Shown here piece after piece: positions 1-8,402 of a stretch of 64,000 bases of DNA. Position 1 is the first letter of the stretch; each line of letters begins with the position of its first letter. The notes under the pieces were generated by a model. It ran no database searches and was not told the DNA's origin. It saw only the letters and a program-made list of their open reading frames with translations. This DNA is from Pseudomonas multiresinivorans (GTDB taxonomy: Bacteria; Pseudomonadota; Gammaproteobacteria; Pseudomonadales; Pseudomonadaceae): NCBI RefSeq assembly GCF_012971725.1, contig NZ_CP048833.1:4092001-4156000 (forward strand). Direction: 5' to 3'. The position numbers and the translations under genes were made by a program.

Positions 1-201
1 ACCCAGCACCAGGCCTTCGGGCGCAGTGGTGCGGCCGCGGACCATGTGCAGACCGTTGCCTTGGAATTGGGCTACGAAAGCGCCAGCGGGTTTGTCACCA
101 TGTTCCGCAAGACAATGGGAAAACCGCCAGCGCGCTACCTGCTTGAGTATGTGCCAATGCCGGCAGCACAGACGCCACACCCGGAAGTGGCATCGTGCTG
201 A
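1..201 (+). CDS. AraC-family transcriptional regulator, C-terminal end (partial)
   Basis: Only the last 66 codons are in the window, and the gene begins upstream of it. The reading frame from base 1 gives an AraC-type helix-turn-helix end: VALELGYESASGFVTMFRK followed by GKPPARYL. This is the second HTH and recognition helix of the AraC/XylS family, in which 'LGY.S.S.F...F(K/R)...G..P..YR' is the family signature. The ligand-binding half cannot be seen, so the effector is unknown. Reading into a short hairpin just after the stop suggests that transcription ends before the convergent transglycosylase gene. Confidence 0.85.
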   Translation, partial: TQHQAFGRSGAAADHVQTVALELGYESASGFVTMFRKTMGKPPARYLLEYVPMPAAQTPHPEVASC

Positions 202-235
202 GGCCTTGAAAGGTCCTCGCTCTAACGCGAAGAGC

Positions 236-261
236 CCCTGCTTCGAGAGGGTCGAACAGGG
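236..261 (+). terminator. stem-loop terminator after the AraC gene
   Basis: The arms CCCTG-c-TTCGA and TCGAA-CAGGG pair around a GAGGG loop, giving 10 pairs with one bulged base. A short T run (CGCGTTTT) follows at 262-269. It lies between convergent genes. The direction is set by the T run. Confidence 0.5.
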
Positions 262-352
262 CGCGTTTTCAGCCGGGTGAATCCACAGTCGATAGCTGCC
301 TCTCACCAGCGGCAGAAATCGGACAGAAGCGGACGCGTTTTCGCAAGACCCG

Positions 353-1837
353 TCACTGCGCCGTCTGCTGCGGCCGCCGCTTGTCTTCGGCCAGTTTGTA
401 CGCCACGTAGTACTTGTAGATGTTGCCGACGTAATCGACTGTTTCTCGCCCAACCACTCTGGCAGCGGCGTGCTCGACATTACCGAACCAAATGTTTGGG
501 TCCAGACCCGACTCCTGTGCCAGGCGACGGAACTTCATCAGGTTGCCGGGGCCGGCGTTGTAGGCGGCGAAGGTCATCAGCGTCTTGTTCAGTGGCGTCA
601 ACTGCGGATCGTTGAGGTACTTGTCGGCAAGCAGTCGCATGTACTTGGTGCCCGCCTCGATGTTCTTGTCCGCGCTCTTGTCGATGCCGCGAATGGCGAC
701 CGAGCGATCCGCCGCGGTACTGGGCTTCATCTGCATCACCCCAACCGCCCCGCGCGAGCTGCGCGCTTTCTGGTTCAGCTGTGACTCCTGGAAACCCTGG
801 GCGACCAGCATCAGATAATCGAAGTCGTAGGTTCCGGCATGCTTCTGGAACAGCCCGACCATGTTGCGGAAGTTCTCCATGTCGGCTTCGGACGTGGCGT
901 CGAACAGTCGCTTGCTGTTCTTCACGTACTTGTTGCGCAGGGAGTTGCCGAAGGTTGTCCCCACCTTATGCGTTTGCACGAAAGCCCCCAGGGCCTCCTG
1001 CAACTGCGGGCTGCCCTTGCGAATTGCCCAGGCGAAATCGGCCCCCTGAGCGTTGATCACGATGTTCTCGTGTACCTGCATCTGCCGGTACAGCGCTCCC
1101 CACGACCTCGCGATGTAAAGGTCGACCACAGTGGCCGGGACCAGCCCGGCATTGACCATTTCCAACAGGTCCTCGGACTCGAGGTTCTCGTCGGCAGCCT
1201 TGATCTGCACCGGAGCGAGGCCCTTTTCGGCGAAGGTTCTGTTCAGCGCCTGCAGGTGTTCGTAGTAACTGCTCGACGGCCGTACCATGACCTCCTGTCC
1301 TGACATCGCTTCCAGCTGGTCCGGAGATTTGCTGCCGGGCGCCGTCACCAGAACTTCCTTGATCCCGGTGGCAAAGGGCGCGGCGAAGTCCACTGCCTGC
1401 ATGCGGCTGTCAGTGATCGTCAATCCTCCTGCGGCGATATCGCCGACGCCAGCCTGCAGCTGCGGCATCAACTGGTCCCGGGGCGTGGGGATGAACAGGA
1501 CCCTCCACTGCAGAGACTTTTCCGCGTAGGGGTACTGCCTGTTCAGCCAGGCCTCCAGTGCCTTGCCCAGCTCGTAGCTGATTCCGGCCTCTCGCCCTCG
1601 GTCGACCGCGAAGAAAGTCCGGCTATAGGGCACGAGGATGCGCACCAGCCGGCGCTCGCGCATACCGTCCAGGTCACCCTTCCACGCCGGCGGAACCGGC
1701 AGCACCATGGCGCGGACTTCCGCCTCTTCCTGCTGGGTCAGCCGGGCATCGGGCAGTGAGGGTTGTGCGGCATGGGCGCAAAGACATGACAACAGCGTAA
1801 ACGACAGGCACACGGAAGCGAGGCTGCGGCGTCCCAT
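353..1837 (-). CDS. MltF-family membrane-bound lytic murein transglycosylase
   Basis: The 494-residue protein has an N-terminal signal segment (VCLSFTLLSCLCAHA), then a periplasmic solute-binding-type domain (SBP_bac_3, about residues 50-310), then a C-terminal SLT lysozyme-like domain. The SLT domain shows the catalytic glutamate in GFQESQLNQKARS, followed by GAVGVMQMKPSTA and the FAAYNAGPGN motif. This order is that of MltF, which cleaves the glycan strand of peptidoglycan to form 1,6-anhydro-MurNAc ends. The start at 1837 was chosen because a GGGAAGG stretch precedes it and the signal peptide follows directly; an in-frame start 13 codons upstream is less likely. Pseudomonads usually carry more than one MltF paralogue, and which one this is cannot be told from sequence alone. 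Confidence 0.9.
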   Translation of the reverse strand: MGRRSLASVCLSFTLLSCLCAHAAQPSLPDARLTQQEEAEVRAMVLPVPPAWKGDLDGMRERRLVRILVPYSRTFFAVDRGREAGISYELGKALEAWLNRQYPYAEKSLQWRVLFIPTPRDQLMPQLQAGVGDIAAGGLTITDSRMQAVDFAAPFATGIKEVLVTAPGSKSPDQLEAMSGQEVMVRPSSSYYEHLQALNRTFAEKGLAPVQIKAADENLESEDLLEMVNAGLVPATVVDLYIARSWGALYRQMQVHENIVINAQGADFAWAIRKGSPQLQEALGAFVQTHKVGTTFGNSLRNKYVKNSKRLFDATSEADMENFRNMVGLFQKHAGTYDFDYLMLVAQGFQESQLNQKARSSRGAVGVMQMKPSTAADRSVAIRGIDKSADKNIEAGTKYMRLLADKYLNDPQLTPLNKTLMTFAAYNAGPGNLMKFRRLAQESGLDPNIWFGNVEHAAARVVGRETVDYVGNIYKYYVAYKLAEDKRRPQQTAQ

Positions 1838-2142
1838 GGTTCGAACCTTCCCGTTGAGCTGGATGACCGGTCGCAATACAGGCCCAGGTCACGTGGCCGG
1901 CGCCGTGCCCTGGGCGAATACCGCTGGCGGAACTGGGGAAGCCCCGCCGTCAGTTCAAGACTAGTCCAAGGCCCGTCAAACGCATCGCCACTCGCTTCCC
2001 AGCCGCGGAGCCCTCGTCGCATCCTGCCGCACCACAAACTGTGGGCGCGTCCTTACGCTCGGTCTGGCGGACGCTCCTAGACGACTCTGCCGACGCGCAT
2101 TGGTGTTGCCCCCAGCCAGGGTCGGCATGCGCGCTGCGGGAG
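1838..2142. other. intergenic region upstream of the transglycosylase gene
   Basis: About 300 bases between the transglycosylase start and the hairpin that follows the alcohol dehydrogenase gene. It should hold the transglycosylase promoter on the minus strand, but I could not single out a convincing -35/-10 pair. The open frames here are GC-rich shadows without ribosome binding sites. Confidence 0.4.
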
Positions 2143-2173
2143 ATGATCTGCTGCCTGCCCGGCAGCAGATCAT
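2143..2173 (-). terminator. perfect 13-bp stem-loop after the alcohol dehydrogenase gene
   Basis: ATGATCTGCTGCC and GGCAGCAGATCAT form a perfect 13-bp stem around a five-base loop (TGCCC), 14 bases beyond the stop codon of the minus-strand dehydrogenase. There is no clear T tract on the minus strand, so it may act as a pause or mRNA-stabilising hairpin as well as a terminator. Confidence 0.65.
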
Positions 2174-2186
2174 TCCTTGCGAAGCC

Positions 2187-3281
2187 TCAGGGCTTGATGG
2201 CGATCTTCAGCACGCCGTCGCGCTGGTGGGCGAACAGGTCGTAGGCGTTGACGATGTCGTCGAGCGCGTAGTGGTGCGTCACCAGCGAGCCGAAGTCGGC
2301 GCGATTGGACTCGATGATGCTCATCAGCCGCCGCATGCGCTCCTTGCCGCCGGGGCACAGGGCGGTGTTGATGCGGTGGTCTCCCAGGCCGGCTGCGAAC
2401 GCCGAGAGCGGTATGTGCACATCGCTGGAGTAGACCCCCAGGCTCGACAGCGTCCCACCCGGCTTGAGCACCTTCATCGCCTGCTCGAAGGTGCTCGGCA
2501 GCCCCAGGCACTCGATGGACGAATCGGCGCCGCGCCCACCGGTGAGTTTCATCACCTCTTCCACCACGTCGCACTTCGTGAAGTCCAGGGTGACGTCGGC
2601 CCCCATGCTGCGGGAGATGTCCAGCCGGTGCGCGTTGCCATCCACCGCGATGATGGTCGAGGCGCCCAACAGGCGGGCGCCGGCAGTGGCGCACAGGCCG
2701 ATCGGCCCCTGGGCGAAGACCACCACGGTGTCGCCGATACGGATATTGGCGTTCTCGGCACCCTTGAAGCCGGTGGACATGATGTCGGGGCACATCAGCA
2801 CCTGTTCGTCGGTGAGGCTGTCCGGGATCGGCGCGAGGTTGCCTTCGGCATCGGGCACCAGGACGTACTCGGCCTGGGTACCATCGATCAGGTTGCCGAA
2901 GCGCCAGCCGGCGGTGGCCTTGTAGCCGTGGCAGGCGCAGCGGCCGCTCTCGACGAGGTAGCTGCCATCCTGCGAAGGCACGCCATCCTGCGCGGCATAG
3001 GAATTGAAATTCGGGCAGATAGCACCGGCAATGACCCGCTGGCCTTCGCGGTAACCCTTGACCGCGCTGCCGAGCTTCTCGATCACGCCGACCGGTTCGT
3101 GACCGACGGTCAGCCCCCTGGCCACCGGGTATTCACCCTTGAGGATGTGCACGTCGGTGCCGCAGATGGTGGTCGTGGTGATGCGGATCAGCGCGTCATT
3201 GGGGCCGACCTCGGGGATGGGTTTGTCCGCCAGCTCGATTCGCCCCGGTTCCACGAAGATCGCCGCTTTCATCATTGCCAT
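2187..3281 (-). CDS. zinc-dependent alcohol dehydrogenase (MDR superfamily)
   Basis: The 364-residue medium-chain dehydrogenase has an N-terminal GroES-like domain with catalytic zinc ligands in TICGTDVHILKGEYP (Cys) and GLTVGHEPVG (His/Glu). The Rossmann region contains FAQGPIGLCATAGARLLGAS, which binds NAD(P). The start at 3281 is backed by AGGAG eight bases upstream; a longer frame to 3311 lacks this. It probably interconverts an alcohol and an aldehyde in the cytoplasm, but the substrate is unknown. A perfect Anr/FNR palindrome lies about 120 bp upstream, so oxygen-limited induction is expected. I recall a similarly Anr-controlled zinc alcohol dehydrogenase in P. aeruginosa; that link is inference. 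Confidence 0.9.
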   Translation of the reverse strand: MAMMKAAIFVEPGRIELADKPIPEVGPNDALIRITTTTICGTDVHILKGEYPVARGLTVGHEPVGVIEKLGSAVKGYREGQRVIAGAICPNFNSYAAQDGVPSQDGSYLVESGRCACHGYKATAGWRFGNLIDGTQAEYVLVPDAEGNLAPIPDSLTDEQVLMCPDIMSTGFKGAENANIRIGDTVVVFAQGPIGLCATAGARLLGASTIIAVDGNAHRLDISRSMGADVTLDFTKCDVVEEVMKLTGGRGADSSIECLGLPSTFEQAMKVLKPGGTLSSLGVYSSDVHIPLSAFAAGLGDHRINTALCPGGKERMRRLMSIIESNRADFGSLVTHHYALDDIVNAYDLFAHQRDGVLKIAIKP

Positions 3282-3782
3282 CGTTGTTTCTCCTCGCTTG
3301 GAATGCGCCATGGATGCACAGGGCCGGAGATCGCAGGGAACGAATGCCCGCGGCGCCTCGGCCGATTGGACCCAGTGTGCTTGGCCGGAGCGAAATCCCT
3401 TTGATGCATATCAAGCCAGGGGGAAGCTCGCTCGGCAGCCTGCCTGCCGGGAACGCTGGCGGGCTGATAGAGCATTGACCGGAATCGCCAGAAAACAAGG
3501 CGCGCGACCAGTGCGTCGAACATGGGCAACTCCACCGGCGTGAGGTCCAGCGCGATGCCCTGGTAGCACGCGTGGAAGGTTGCGCGCATCCAGCGCCAAT
3601 CGACACCTGGGTGCCGGTGCGCCGCAGCAGTGATCCTATACAAGCCCCTCGGGGGGATAGCTGGGAATCTGCCCAACGCCTGCCGCCAAGCGCCCACCGG
3701 AGGAATCGTTCGAGGCCCGCGGAGGTTACAATGGCGCCCACACCAACTCCCCCGCATCGGCCAAGCCCGGAGCCAGCTTCAG
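3282..3782. other. 500-bp divergent intergenic region (dehydrogenase / GNAT)
   Basis: This region separates the minus-strand dehydrogenase and the plus-strand acetyltransferase. It contains the Anr box at 3401-3414. The overlapping frames on both strands lack ribosome binding sites and family motifs, so no gene is called here. Confidence 0.5.
3401..3414. promoter_or_regulatory. Anr/FNR binding site
   Basis: TTGAT-GCAT-ATCAA is an exact match to the FNR/Anr consensus TTGAT-N4-ATCAA. It lies about 120 bp upstream of the alcohol dehydrogenase start, which fits activation with a 5' leader of 70-80 nt if the box sits near -41.5. Known role: Anr is the oxygen-sensing iron-sulfur regulator of pseudomonads. 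That Anr rather than Dnr binds here is inference. Confidence 0.75.
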
Positions 3783-4472
3783 ATGTTCACCCTCGTAAAC
3801 CTCGACACCTCGCCCCCCGAATCCCTGAAAAGCCAGGTGCTGCAGATGGTGGTGGACCATTTCAGCGACATCAGCCCGGTGCCGCTGACGCCGAGCAACC
3901 CGCTGTTCCAGCTGTACCAGTACGTGATCGGCTTTGAGGTACATCTGTACCTGCAGGCCATGGACGGTTCCGCCGCGAGTCCCGCCCGACTGATCCTCGC
4001 CCTGGACGATGAAGACCCGTCGCAGGTGCTCGGCTTTGCCCTCTACCTGCCGAGCCAGGACGACGCCGAGGCCTGCACCCTGGCGTACATCGCCGTCCAG
4101 GCCAGCCACCGCCGGCGCGGTATCGCCCGCGCCATGCTGCAGAAGATGCTCGAGCATCGCCCCCACGCGGAACTGGCCTGCGCGGCGGGCAAGGTGCCGG
4201 TCTTCGAGGCGATGGGTTTCCGCGTCCTGGCGGCGCAGGGGCCGCACGTGCTGCTGAACACCCGCGACCAGCGTTCCGACGGCATGGTCGCGGTGCAGGA
4301 TCTCGCGCCGATCTACCAGTCCAAGGAAGTACGACAGATCCACACCTACCTGGTGAAGCAGAAGGGCAGCAAGGCGATGCGCGAGGCCGAGCAGAAACGC
4401 GATCGCCTGCTGGACCAGATGACCTGGCAGGCCCGGGAACTGGTCAAGGCGCGCTTCCCGACGATTCACTGA
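3783..4472 (+). CDS. GNAT-family N-acetyltransferase
   Basis: The 229-residue protein has the acetyl-CoA binding core of the GNAT fold: ACTLAYIAVQASHRRRGIARAMLQKML, in which RRRGIA is the R/Q-x-x-G-x-A pyrophosphate loop. The N-terminal half resembles an extra substrate domain. The C-terminal tail (about residues 175-229), rich in charged residues, is outside the usual fold and looks helical. The start at 3783 (MFTLVNLDTS) was chosen because a GGAG lies 12-15 bases upstream; the frame also runs 51 codons further upstream without a good start. The acceptor substrate cannot be read from the sequence. It is transcribed alone; the next gene is convergent. Confidence 0.85.
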   Translation: MFTLVNLDTSPPESLKSQVLQMVVDHFSDISPVPLTPSNPLFQLYQYVIGFEVHLYLQAMDGSAASPARLILALDDEDPSQVLGFALYLPSQDDAEACTLAYIAVQASHRRRGIARAMLQKMLEHRPHAELACAAGKVPVFEAMGFRVLAAQGPHVLLNTRDQRSDGMVAVQDLAPIYQSKEVRQIHTYLVKQKGSKAMREAEQKRDRLLDQMTWQARELVKARFPTIH

Positions 4473-4517
4473 AGGGCGCTAGCCGGGAACCCGCGCCGAC
4501 ACTCCCCCAGCGTCGCT

Positions 4518-5168
4518 TCAGCGCCCGGATTCGGGCATGTAGAACGCCACCAGATCGAGACAGGCACTGATGCCATGCTCGATGGCCTTCATGTTGCGCC
4601 GGCGCTGCCAGTCCAGCCACAAGCCATCGAGCATGGCCATGATGGCGTCCGCTGACTTTTCGATACGCTCGGCGCCCACCTCGCGCTCCTCGGCAATCCT
4701 GCGCAGGATTTCCACCAGGCGTTCGCGGTAGATGGCGTAGAGCTTGCGCTCGGTATCGGCGATGTCTTCCTGGAACAGCGAGGCGGACCACAGGTCGATG
4801 CGCACCGACAGGTAGCTGCGGTCGAGGAAAGTGCTGGTGAAGCCACTGCGCAGGAACACTTCCAGCTGCGCCATGGACGTACGCGGCTCGGCCACCAGCC
4901 CCGCACGGGTCGCTTCGTAGAGCTGGTGCGAGGCGTACTTGTAGGCCTCCACCAGCAGCTCGTTCATGTCCTTGAAGTGGTAGCTGATATGCCCCAGGGC
5001 CATCTCGGCGCGCGCCGCCACCTTGCGCGCGGACAGCTTGGCGTAGCCCTCCTCGCTCAGGCAGAGGAAGGCAGACTTGATGATCTCCTCGCGGCGCAGT
5101 TCGGGGTCGTAGACCTTTTTCGTTTTCTGTTGCGCCGCTTTCTGCTGCGCCACCTTCTGTTGTGACAT
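4518..5168 (-). CDS. TetR-family transcriptional regulator (BetI-like)
   Basis: The 216-residue protein begins with a glutamine/lysine-rich tail that repeats AAQQK-type units. A TetR helix-turn-helix follows (RREEIIKSAFLCLSEEGYAK, then VAARAEMALGHISYHFKDMN) and a helical ligand-binding domain of normal length. It is the last gene of the ten-gene minus-strand operon that begins at 14985 and lies just after the aldehyde dehydrogenase gene. The simplest reading is a local repressor released by a substrate or intermediate of the pathway. The triplicated palindrome in front of the operon is the obvious candidate operator; the pairing is inference. Confidence 0.9.
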   Translation of the reverse strand: MSQQKVAQQKAAQQKTKKVYDPELRREEIIKSAFLCLSEEGYAKLSARKVAARAEMALGHISYHFKDMNELLVEAYKYASHQLYEATRAGLVAEPRTSMAQLEVFLRSGFTSTFLDRSYLSVRIDLWSASLFQEDIADTERKLYAIYRERLVEILRRIAEEREVGAERIEKSADAIMAMLDGLWLDWQRRRNMKAIEHGISACLDLVAFYMPESGR

Positions 5169-5195
5169 GGCGTGCCGATTCCAAGGTTGGCAGTT

Positions 5196-5215
5196 GGGGC
5201 GGATTATTCCGCCCC
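5196..5215 (-). terminator. stem-loop between the aldehyde dehydrogenase and tetR genes
   Basis: GGGGCGGA and TCCGCCCC pair perfectly around TTAT. No T tract follows on the minus strand. It could lower expression of the downstream tetR gene rather than end the transcript completely. Confidence 0.5.
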
Positions 5216-5244
5216 GCGTCCGTCAGGGTCAAAAGTTACTTCAA

Positions 5245-6726
5245 TCAGAGCCTGATCCAGGTCGCCTTGAGTTCGGTGTACTTGTCGAAGGCATGCAGCG
5301 AACGGTCACGCCCGTTGCCGGACTGCTTGAAGCCACCGAAGGGCGCGGTCATGTCACCGCCCGAGTACTGGTTGACCCACACCGAACCAGCCCGCAGCGC
5401 ACGCGAAACCTGGTGCGCGCGGGACAGGTTGGACGTCCACAGGGCCGCTGCCAGGCCGTAGGGCGTGTCGTTGGCGATGGCCACCGCTTCCTCGGCATCC
5501 TTGAAGCTGATGACCGAGAGCACGGCGCCGAAGATTTCCTCGCGGGCGATGCGCATATCGTTACGCACGCCATCGAAGACCACCGGCGCCAGGTAGCAAC
5601 CCTCACCTTCGCCGCTGCCGGCCACCAGCCGGGCGCCCTCCTCCAGGCCGCTGACGATGTAGCCCTGCACCAACTGCAGATGCTGGGCGTCAACCAGCGC
5701 GCCATAGCGACTGGCCGGATCAAGGGCGTCATTCGGTGCCCACGCAGCGAGTGCTTCGCGCAGATGCTCGAGGAACGCTTCGCGCACCGACTCCTGCAAC
5801 AGCAGGCGCGAACCAGCGGTACAGACCTGGCCCTGGTTGTAGGCGATGGCAGAGGCGGCACTGATAGCCGCCGCGCGCAGGTCGGGCGCATCGGCGAAGA
5901 CGATGTTCGGGCTCTTGCCACCGGCCTCGGTCCACACGCGCTTGAGGTTGGACTGCCCGGCGGCGACCATCAGGCGCTTGGCCACGCCGGTCGAGCCGGT
6001 GAAGGCGATGGCGTCGACGTCCATGTGCCGCGACAGGGCGTCACCGGCCTCGGCGCCGTAGCCCGGCACCACGTTCAGCACGCCCTCGGGAATCCCCGCC
6101 TCGCAGGCCAACCGAGCGATACGGATGGCCGTCAGCGGCGAGCGCTCGGACGGCTTGAGCACCACGGAGTTGCCGCACGCCAGCGCCGGGCCGAGCTTCC
6201 AGCTGGCCATCAGCAGCGGGAAGTTCCACGGCACTATCACTCCCACCACGCCCACGGCTTCGCGGGTGACCAAGCCCAGCTGGTCCTCGGCGGTGGCGGC
6301 GATCTCGCCGTAGACCTTGTCGATGGCCTCGGCGGACCAGCGAATGGCGTTGGCCGCGCCGGGCACGTCGGTGGCCAGGGAGTGGGCGATGGGCTTGCCC
6401 ATGTCGAGGGTTTCCAGCAGCGCCAGCTCCTCGGTGTGGCTTTCCAGCAGGTCAGCGAAGCGGATCAGGATGCGCTTGCGCTGCACCGGCGCCATGCGCG
6501 ACCAGTGCCCGGCCTCGAATACCCGGCGCGCGCTGGCCACGGCACGCTCGATGTCAGCTGCGCCACCCCGGGCGATGGCCGCCAGCCGGCGCCCGTCAAG
6601 CGGGCTGGTCTTGTCGAAAGTGCGCAGGTCCTGCGCGCTGCAGTAGTCGCCGTCGATGAAGCAGCGACCTTCGATGGCGAGCGTTGCGGCGCGCTCGCTC
6701 CAGTCCTGCAGGGTTGTTGCGGTCAT
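5245..6726 (-). CDS. NAD(P)-dependent aldehyde dehydrogenase (PuuC/betaine-aldehyde type)
   Basis: The 493-residue protein has the usual ALDH length. Visible motifs are GVVGVIVPWNFPLLMASWK (cofactor pocket), AFTGSTGVAK (Rossmann turn), the general-base glutamate in WTEAGGKSPN and the catalytic cysteine in NQGQVCTAGSRLLL. It oxidises an aldehyde to an acid through a thioester. Closest families by eye are PuuC-type gamma-glutamylaminobutyraldehyde and related semialdehyde dehydrogenases. It lies 27 bp downstream of the double ATPase gene in the same operon, so its aldehyde is probably produced from the imported compound after LLM-type oxygenation and hydrolysis. The exact substrate is unknown. 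Confidence 0.92.
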   Translation of the reverse strand: MTATTLQDWSERAATLAIEGRCFIDGDYCSAQDLRTFDKTSPLDGRRLAAIARGGAADIERAVASARRVFEAGHWSRMAPVQRKRILIRFADLLESHTEELALLETLDMGKPIAHSLATDVPGAANAIRWSAEAIDKVYGEIAATAEDQLGLVTREAVGVVGVIVPWNFPLLMASWKLGPALACGNSVVLKPSERSPLTAIRIARLACEAGIPEGVLNVVPGYGAEAGDALSRHMDVDAIAFTGSTGVAKRLMVAAGQSNLKRVWTEAGGKSPNIVFADAPDLRAAAISAASAIAYNQGQVCTAGSRLLLQESVREAFLEHLREALAAWAPNDALDPASRYGALVDAQHLQLVQGYIVSGLEEGARLVAGSGEGEGCYLAPVVFDGVRNDMRIAREEIFGAVLSVISFKDAEEAVAIANDTPYGLAAALWTSNLSRAHQVSRALRAGSVWVNQYSGGDMTAPFGGFKQSGNGRDRSLHAFDKYTELKATWIRL

Positions 6727-6753
6727 GGGTTTGCTCCTTGAGCGGAAATGAGT

Positions 6754-8367
6754 TCAGGCCACGCCCCGTTGCGACAGGCCGTCGAGCCAGTCCGGGTCCA
6801 TCTGCGGCATGCTGTCGAGCAGGCGCGTGACGTAGCTGTCGCACGGCGGCGTGAACACCCGCTGCTTGTCGCCGAAATCGACGACCCGGCCAGCCTTGAG
6901 CACCAGCACGTCGTCGGCGATGGACTTCACCACCGACAGGTCATGGGTGATGAACAGGTAGGTGATGCCCAGGCGCTGCTTGAGGTCGTCGATCAGCCGC
7001 AGGATTCCCTCGGCGACAAGCTGGTCGAGGGCACTGGTGATCTCGTCACAGACGATCACTGCCGGGTCCGCCGCCAGGGCGCGGGCAATGCCCACTCGCT
7101 GCTTCTGTCCGCCGGACAATTCACCCGGCCGCCGGGCCATGAAGCGGCCGGGCTCCAGGCCCACGGCATCGAGCAGTTCGCGGGTCCGTTCCTCGCGCCG
7201 CGCAGCACTCAGGCCGCCGTAGAACTGCAGCGGCCGCCCAACGATGTCACCGATGCGGTGGCGCGGGTTCAGCGCGGTGTCGGCCATCTGGTAGATCATC
7301 TGGATCGAACGCAGCTCGTCCCGGCTGCGCTTGGCGTAATGCCCCGCGAGCGGCCTGCCCTGGAACAGGATGCTGCCCTCGCGGCTGGGCAAGGCCCCGG
7401 TGATGCAGCGCCCCAGCGTCGACTTGCCCGAACCGGACTCGCCGACGATGGCCAGCGTGCGCCCGGGGAAGACCTTCAGCGACACGTCGTCGAGCACCTG
7501 CTTGTTGCCGTAGCCGGCACGGATGCCGCGCAGCTCCAGCAGCGGTTGCTGGTCGGCGGCCACCGGCGGACGCGCCTCACACGCGAGGTTGCGTACCGCC
7601 CACAGCGAGCGGGTGTAGTCCGCCTGCGGCTCGGCGATCACCCGGCGCTTGTCGCCGCGTTCGACCATGTGGCCATCCTTGAGCACCATTACCTCGTCGG
7701 CCATCTGCGCCACCACGGCGAGGTCGTGGGAGATGTAGATGGCCGCCACCTGGAACTCCCGGACCAGCTCGCGGATGGTCAGCAGCACGTCGATCTGCGT
7801 GGTGACGTCCAGCGCCGTGGTCGGCTCGTCGAAGATGATCAGGTCGGGCCGGCAGGACATCGCCATGGCCGTCATGATCCGCTGCAACTGGCCGCCGGAC
7901 ACCTGGTGCGGATAGCGCTCGCCGATGGTCTCGGGCTCGGGCAGGGAAATCTTCCGGTACAGCTCCACCGCATCCCGGCGCGCCTGTTCGCGGGGCGCCA
8001 GGCCGTGCTCCAGGGCGCTCTCGCAGTGCTGGTCGATCAGCCGGTGCGCCGGGTTGAAACTGGCTGCCGCGGACTGCGCCACATAGGCGATGCGCGCGCC
8101 GAGCAGTTCGCGATGCTGCGCTTCGGGCACCTGGCGCAGGTCGATGCCGTCGAAGAGAATCTCGCCGCCGCTGATACGGCAGCCGTCGCGGGTGTAGCCC
8201 ATGGCAGCGAGGCCGATGGTGGACTTGCCGGCGCCGGACTCGCCGACCAGGCCAAGTATCCTGCCGCGCTGCAATTGCAGGTCGATGCCGTGGACGATCT
8301 CGCTCCAGCCGTCCGCGCCGCCGGCCTCGATGCGCAGGCCGGTAATCTTCAGTAAGGGTTCGCTCAT
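6754..8367 (-). CDS. ABC transporter ATP-binding protein, two fused NBDs (DppD-DppF type)
   Basis: The 537 residues contain two complete nucleotide-binding domains. Domain 1 has Walker A GESGAGKST, signature VSGGQLQR and Walker B LIIFDEPTTALD. Domain 2 has Walker A GESGSGKST, signature LSGGQKQR and Walker B VIVCDEITSALD. Such fusions (GsiA-like) power peptide/opine/nickel-family importers and replace separate DppD and DppF subunits. The start at 8367 follows GAGGAC; the longer frame to 8406 would overlap the permease stop. Together with the two permeases and the binding protein it forms one importer. Confidence 0.93.
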   Translation of the reverse strand: MSEPLLKITGLRIEAGGADGWSEIVHGIDLQLQRGRILGLVGESGAGKSTIGLAAMGYTRDGCRISGGEILFDGIDLRQVPEAQHRELLGARIAYVAQSAAASFNPAHRLIDQHCESALEHGLAPREQARRDAVELYRKISLPEPETIGERYPHQVSGGQLQRIMTAMAMSCRPDLIIFDEPTTALDVTTQIDVLLTIRELVREFQVAAIYISHDLAVVAQMADEVMVLKDGHMVERGDKRRVIAEPQADYTRSLWAVRNLACEARPPVAADQQPLLELRGIRAGYGNKQVLDDVSLKVFPGRTLAIVGESGSGKSTLGRCITGALPSREGSILFQGRPLAGHYAKRSRDELRSIQMIYQMADTALNPRHRIGDIVGRPLQFYGGLSAARREERTRELLDAVGLEPGRFMARRPGELSGGQKQRVGIARALAADPAVIVCDEITSALDQLVAEGILRLIDDLKQRLGITYLFITHDLSVVKSIADDVLVLKAGRVVDFGDKQRVFTPPCDSYVTRLLDSMPQMDPDWLDGLSQRGVA

Positions 8368-8402
8368 GCTGCGTGTCCTCGGACAATACGTGGGCAGGAC
8401 GG

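Noticed and set aside
3196..3741. Minus-strand frame upstream of the alcohol dehydrogenase gene
   Set aside because: Arg/Ser-rich, with no ribosome site or family motif; it covers the Anr box and dehydrogenase start.
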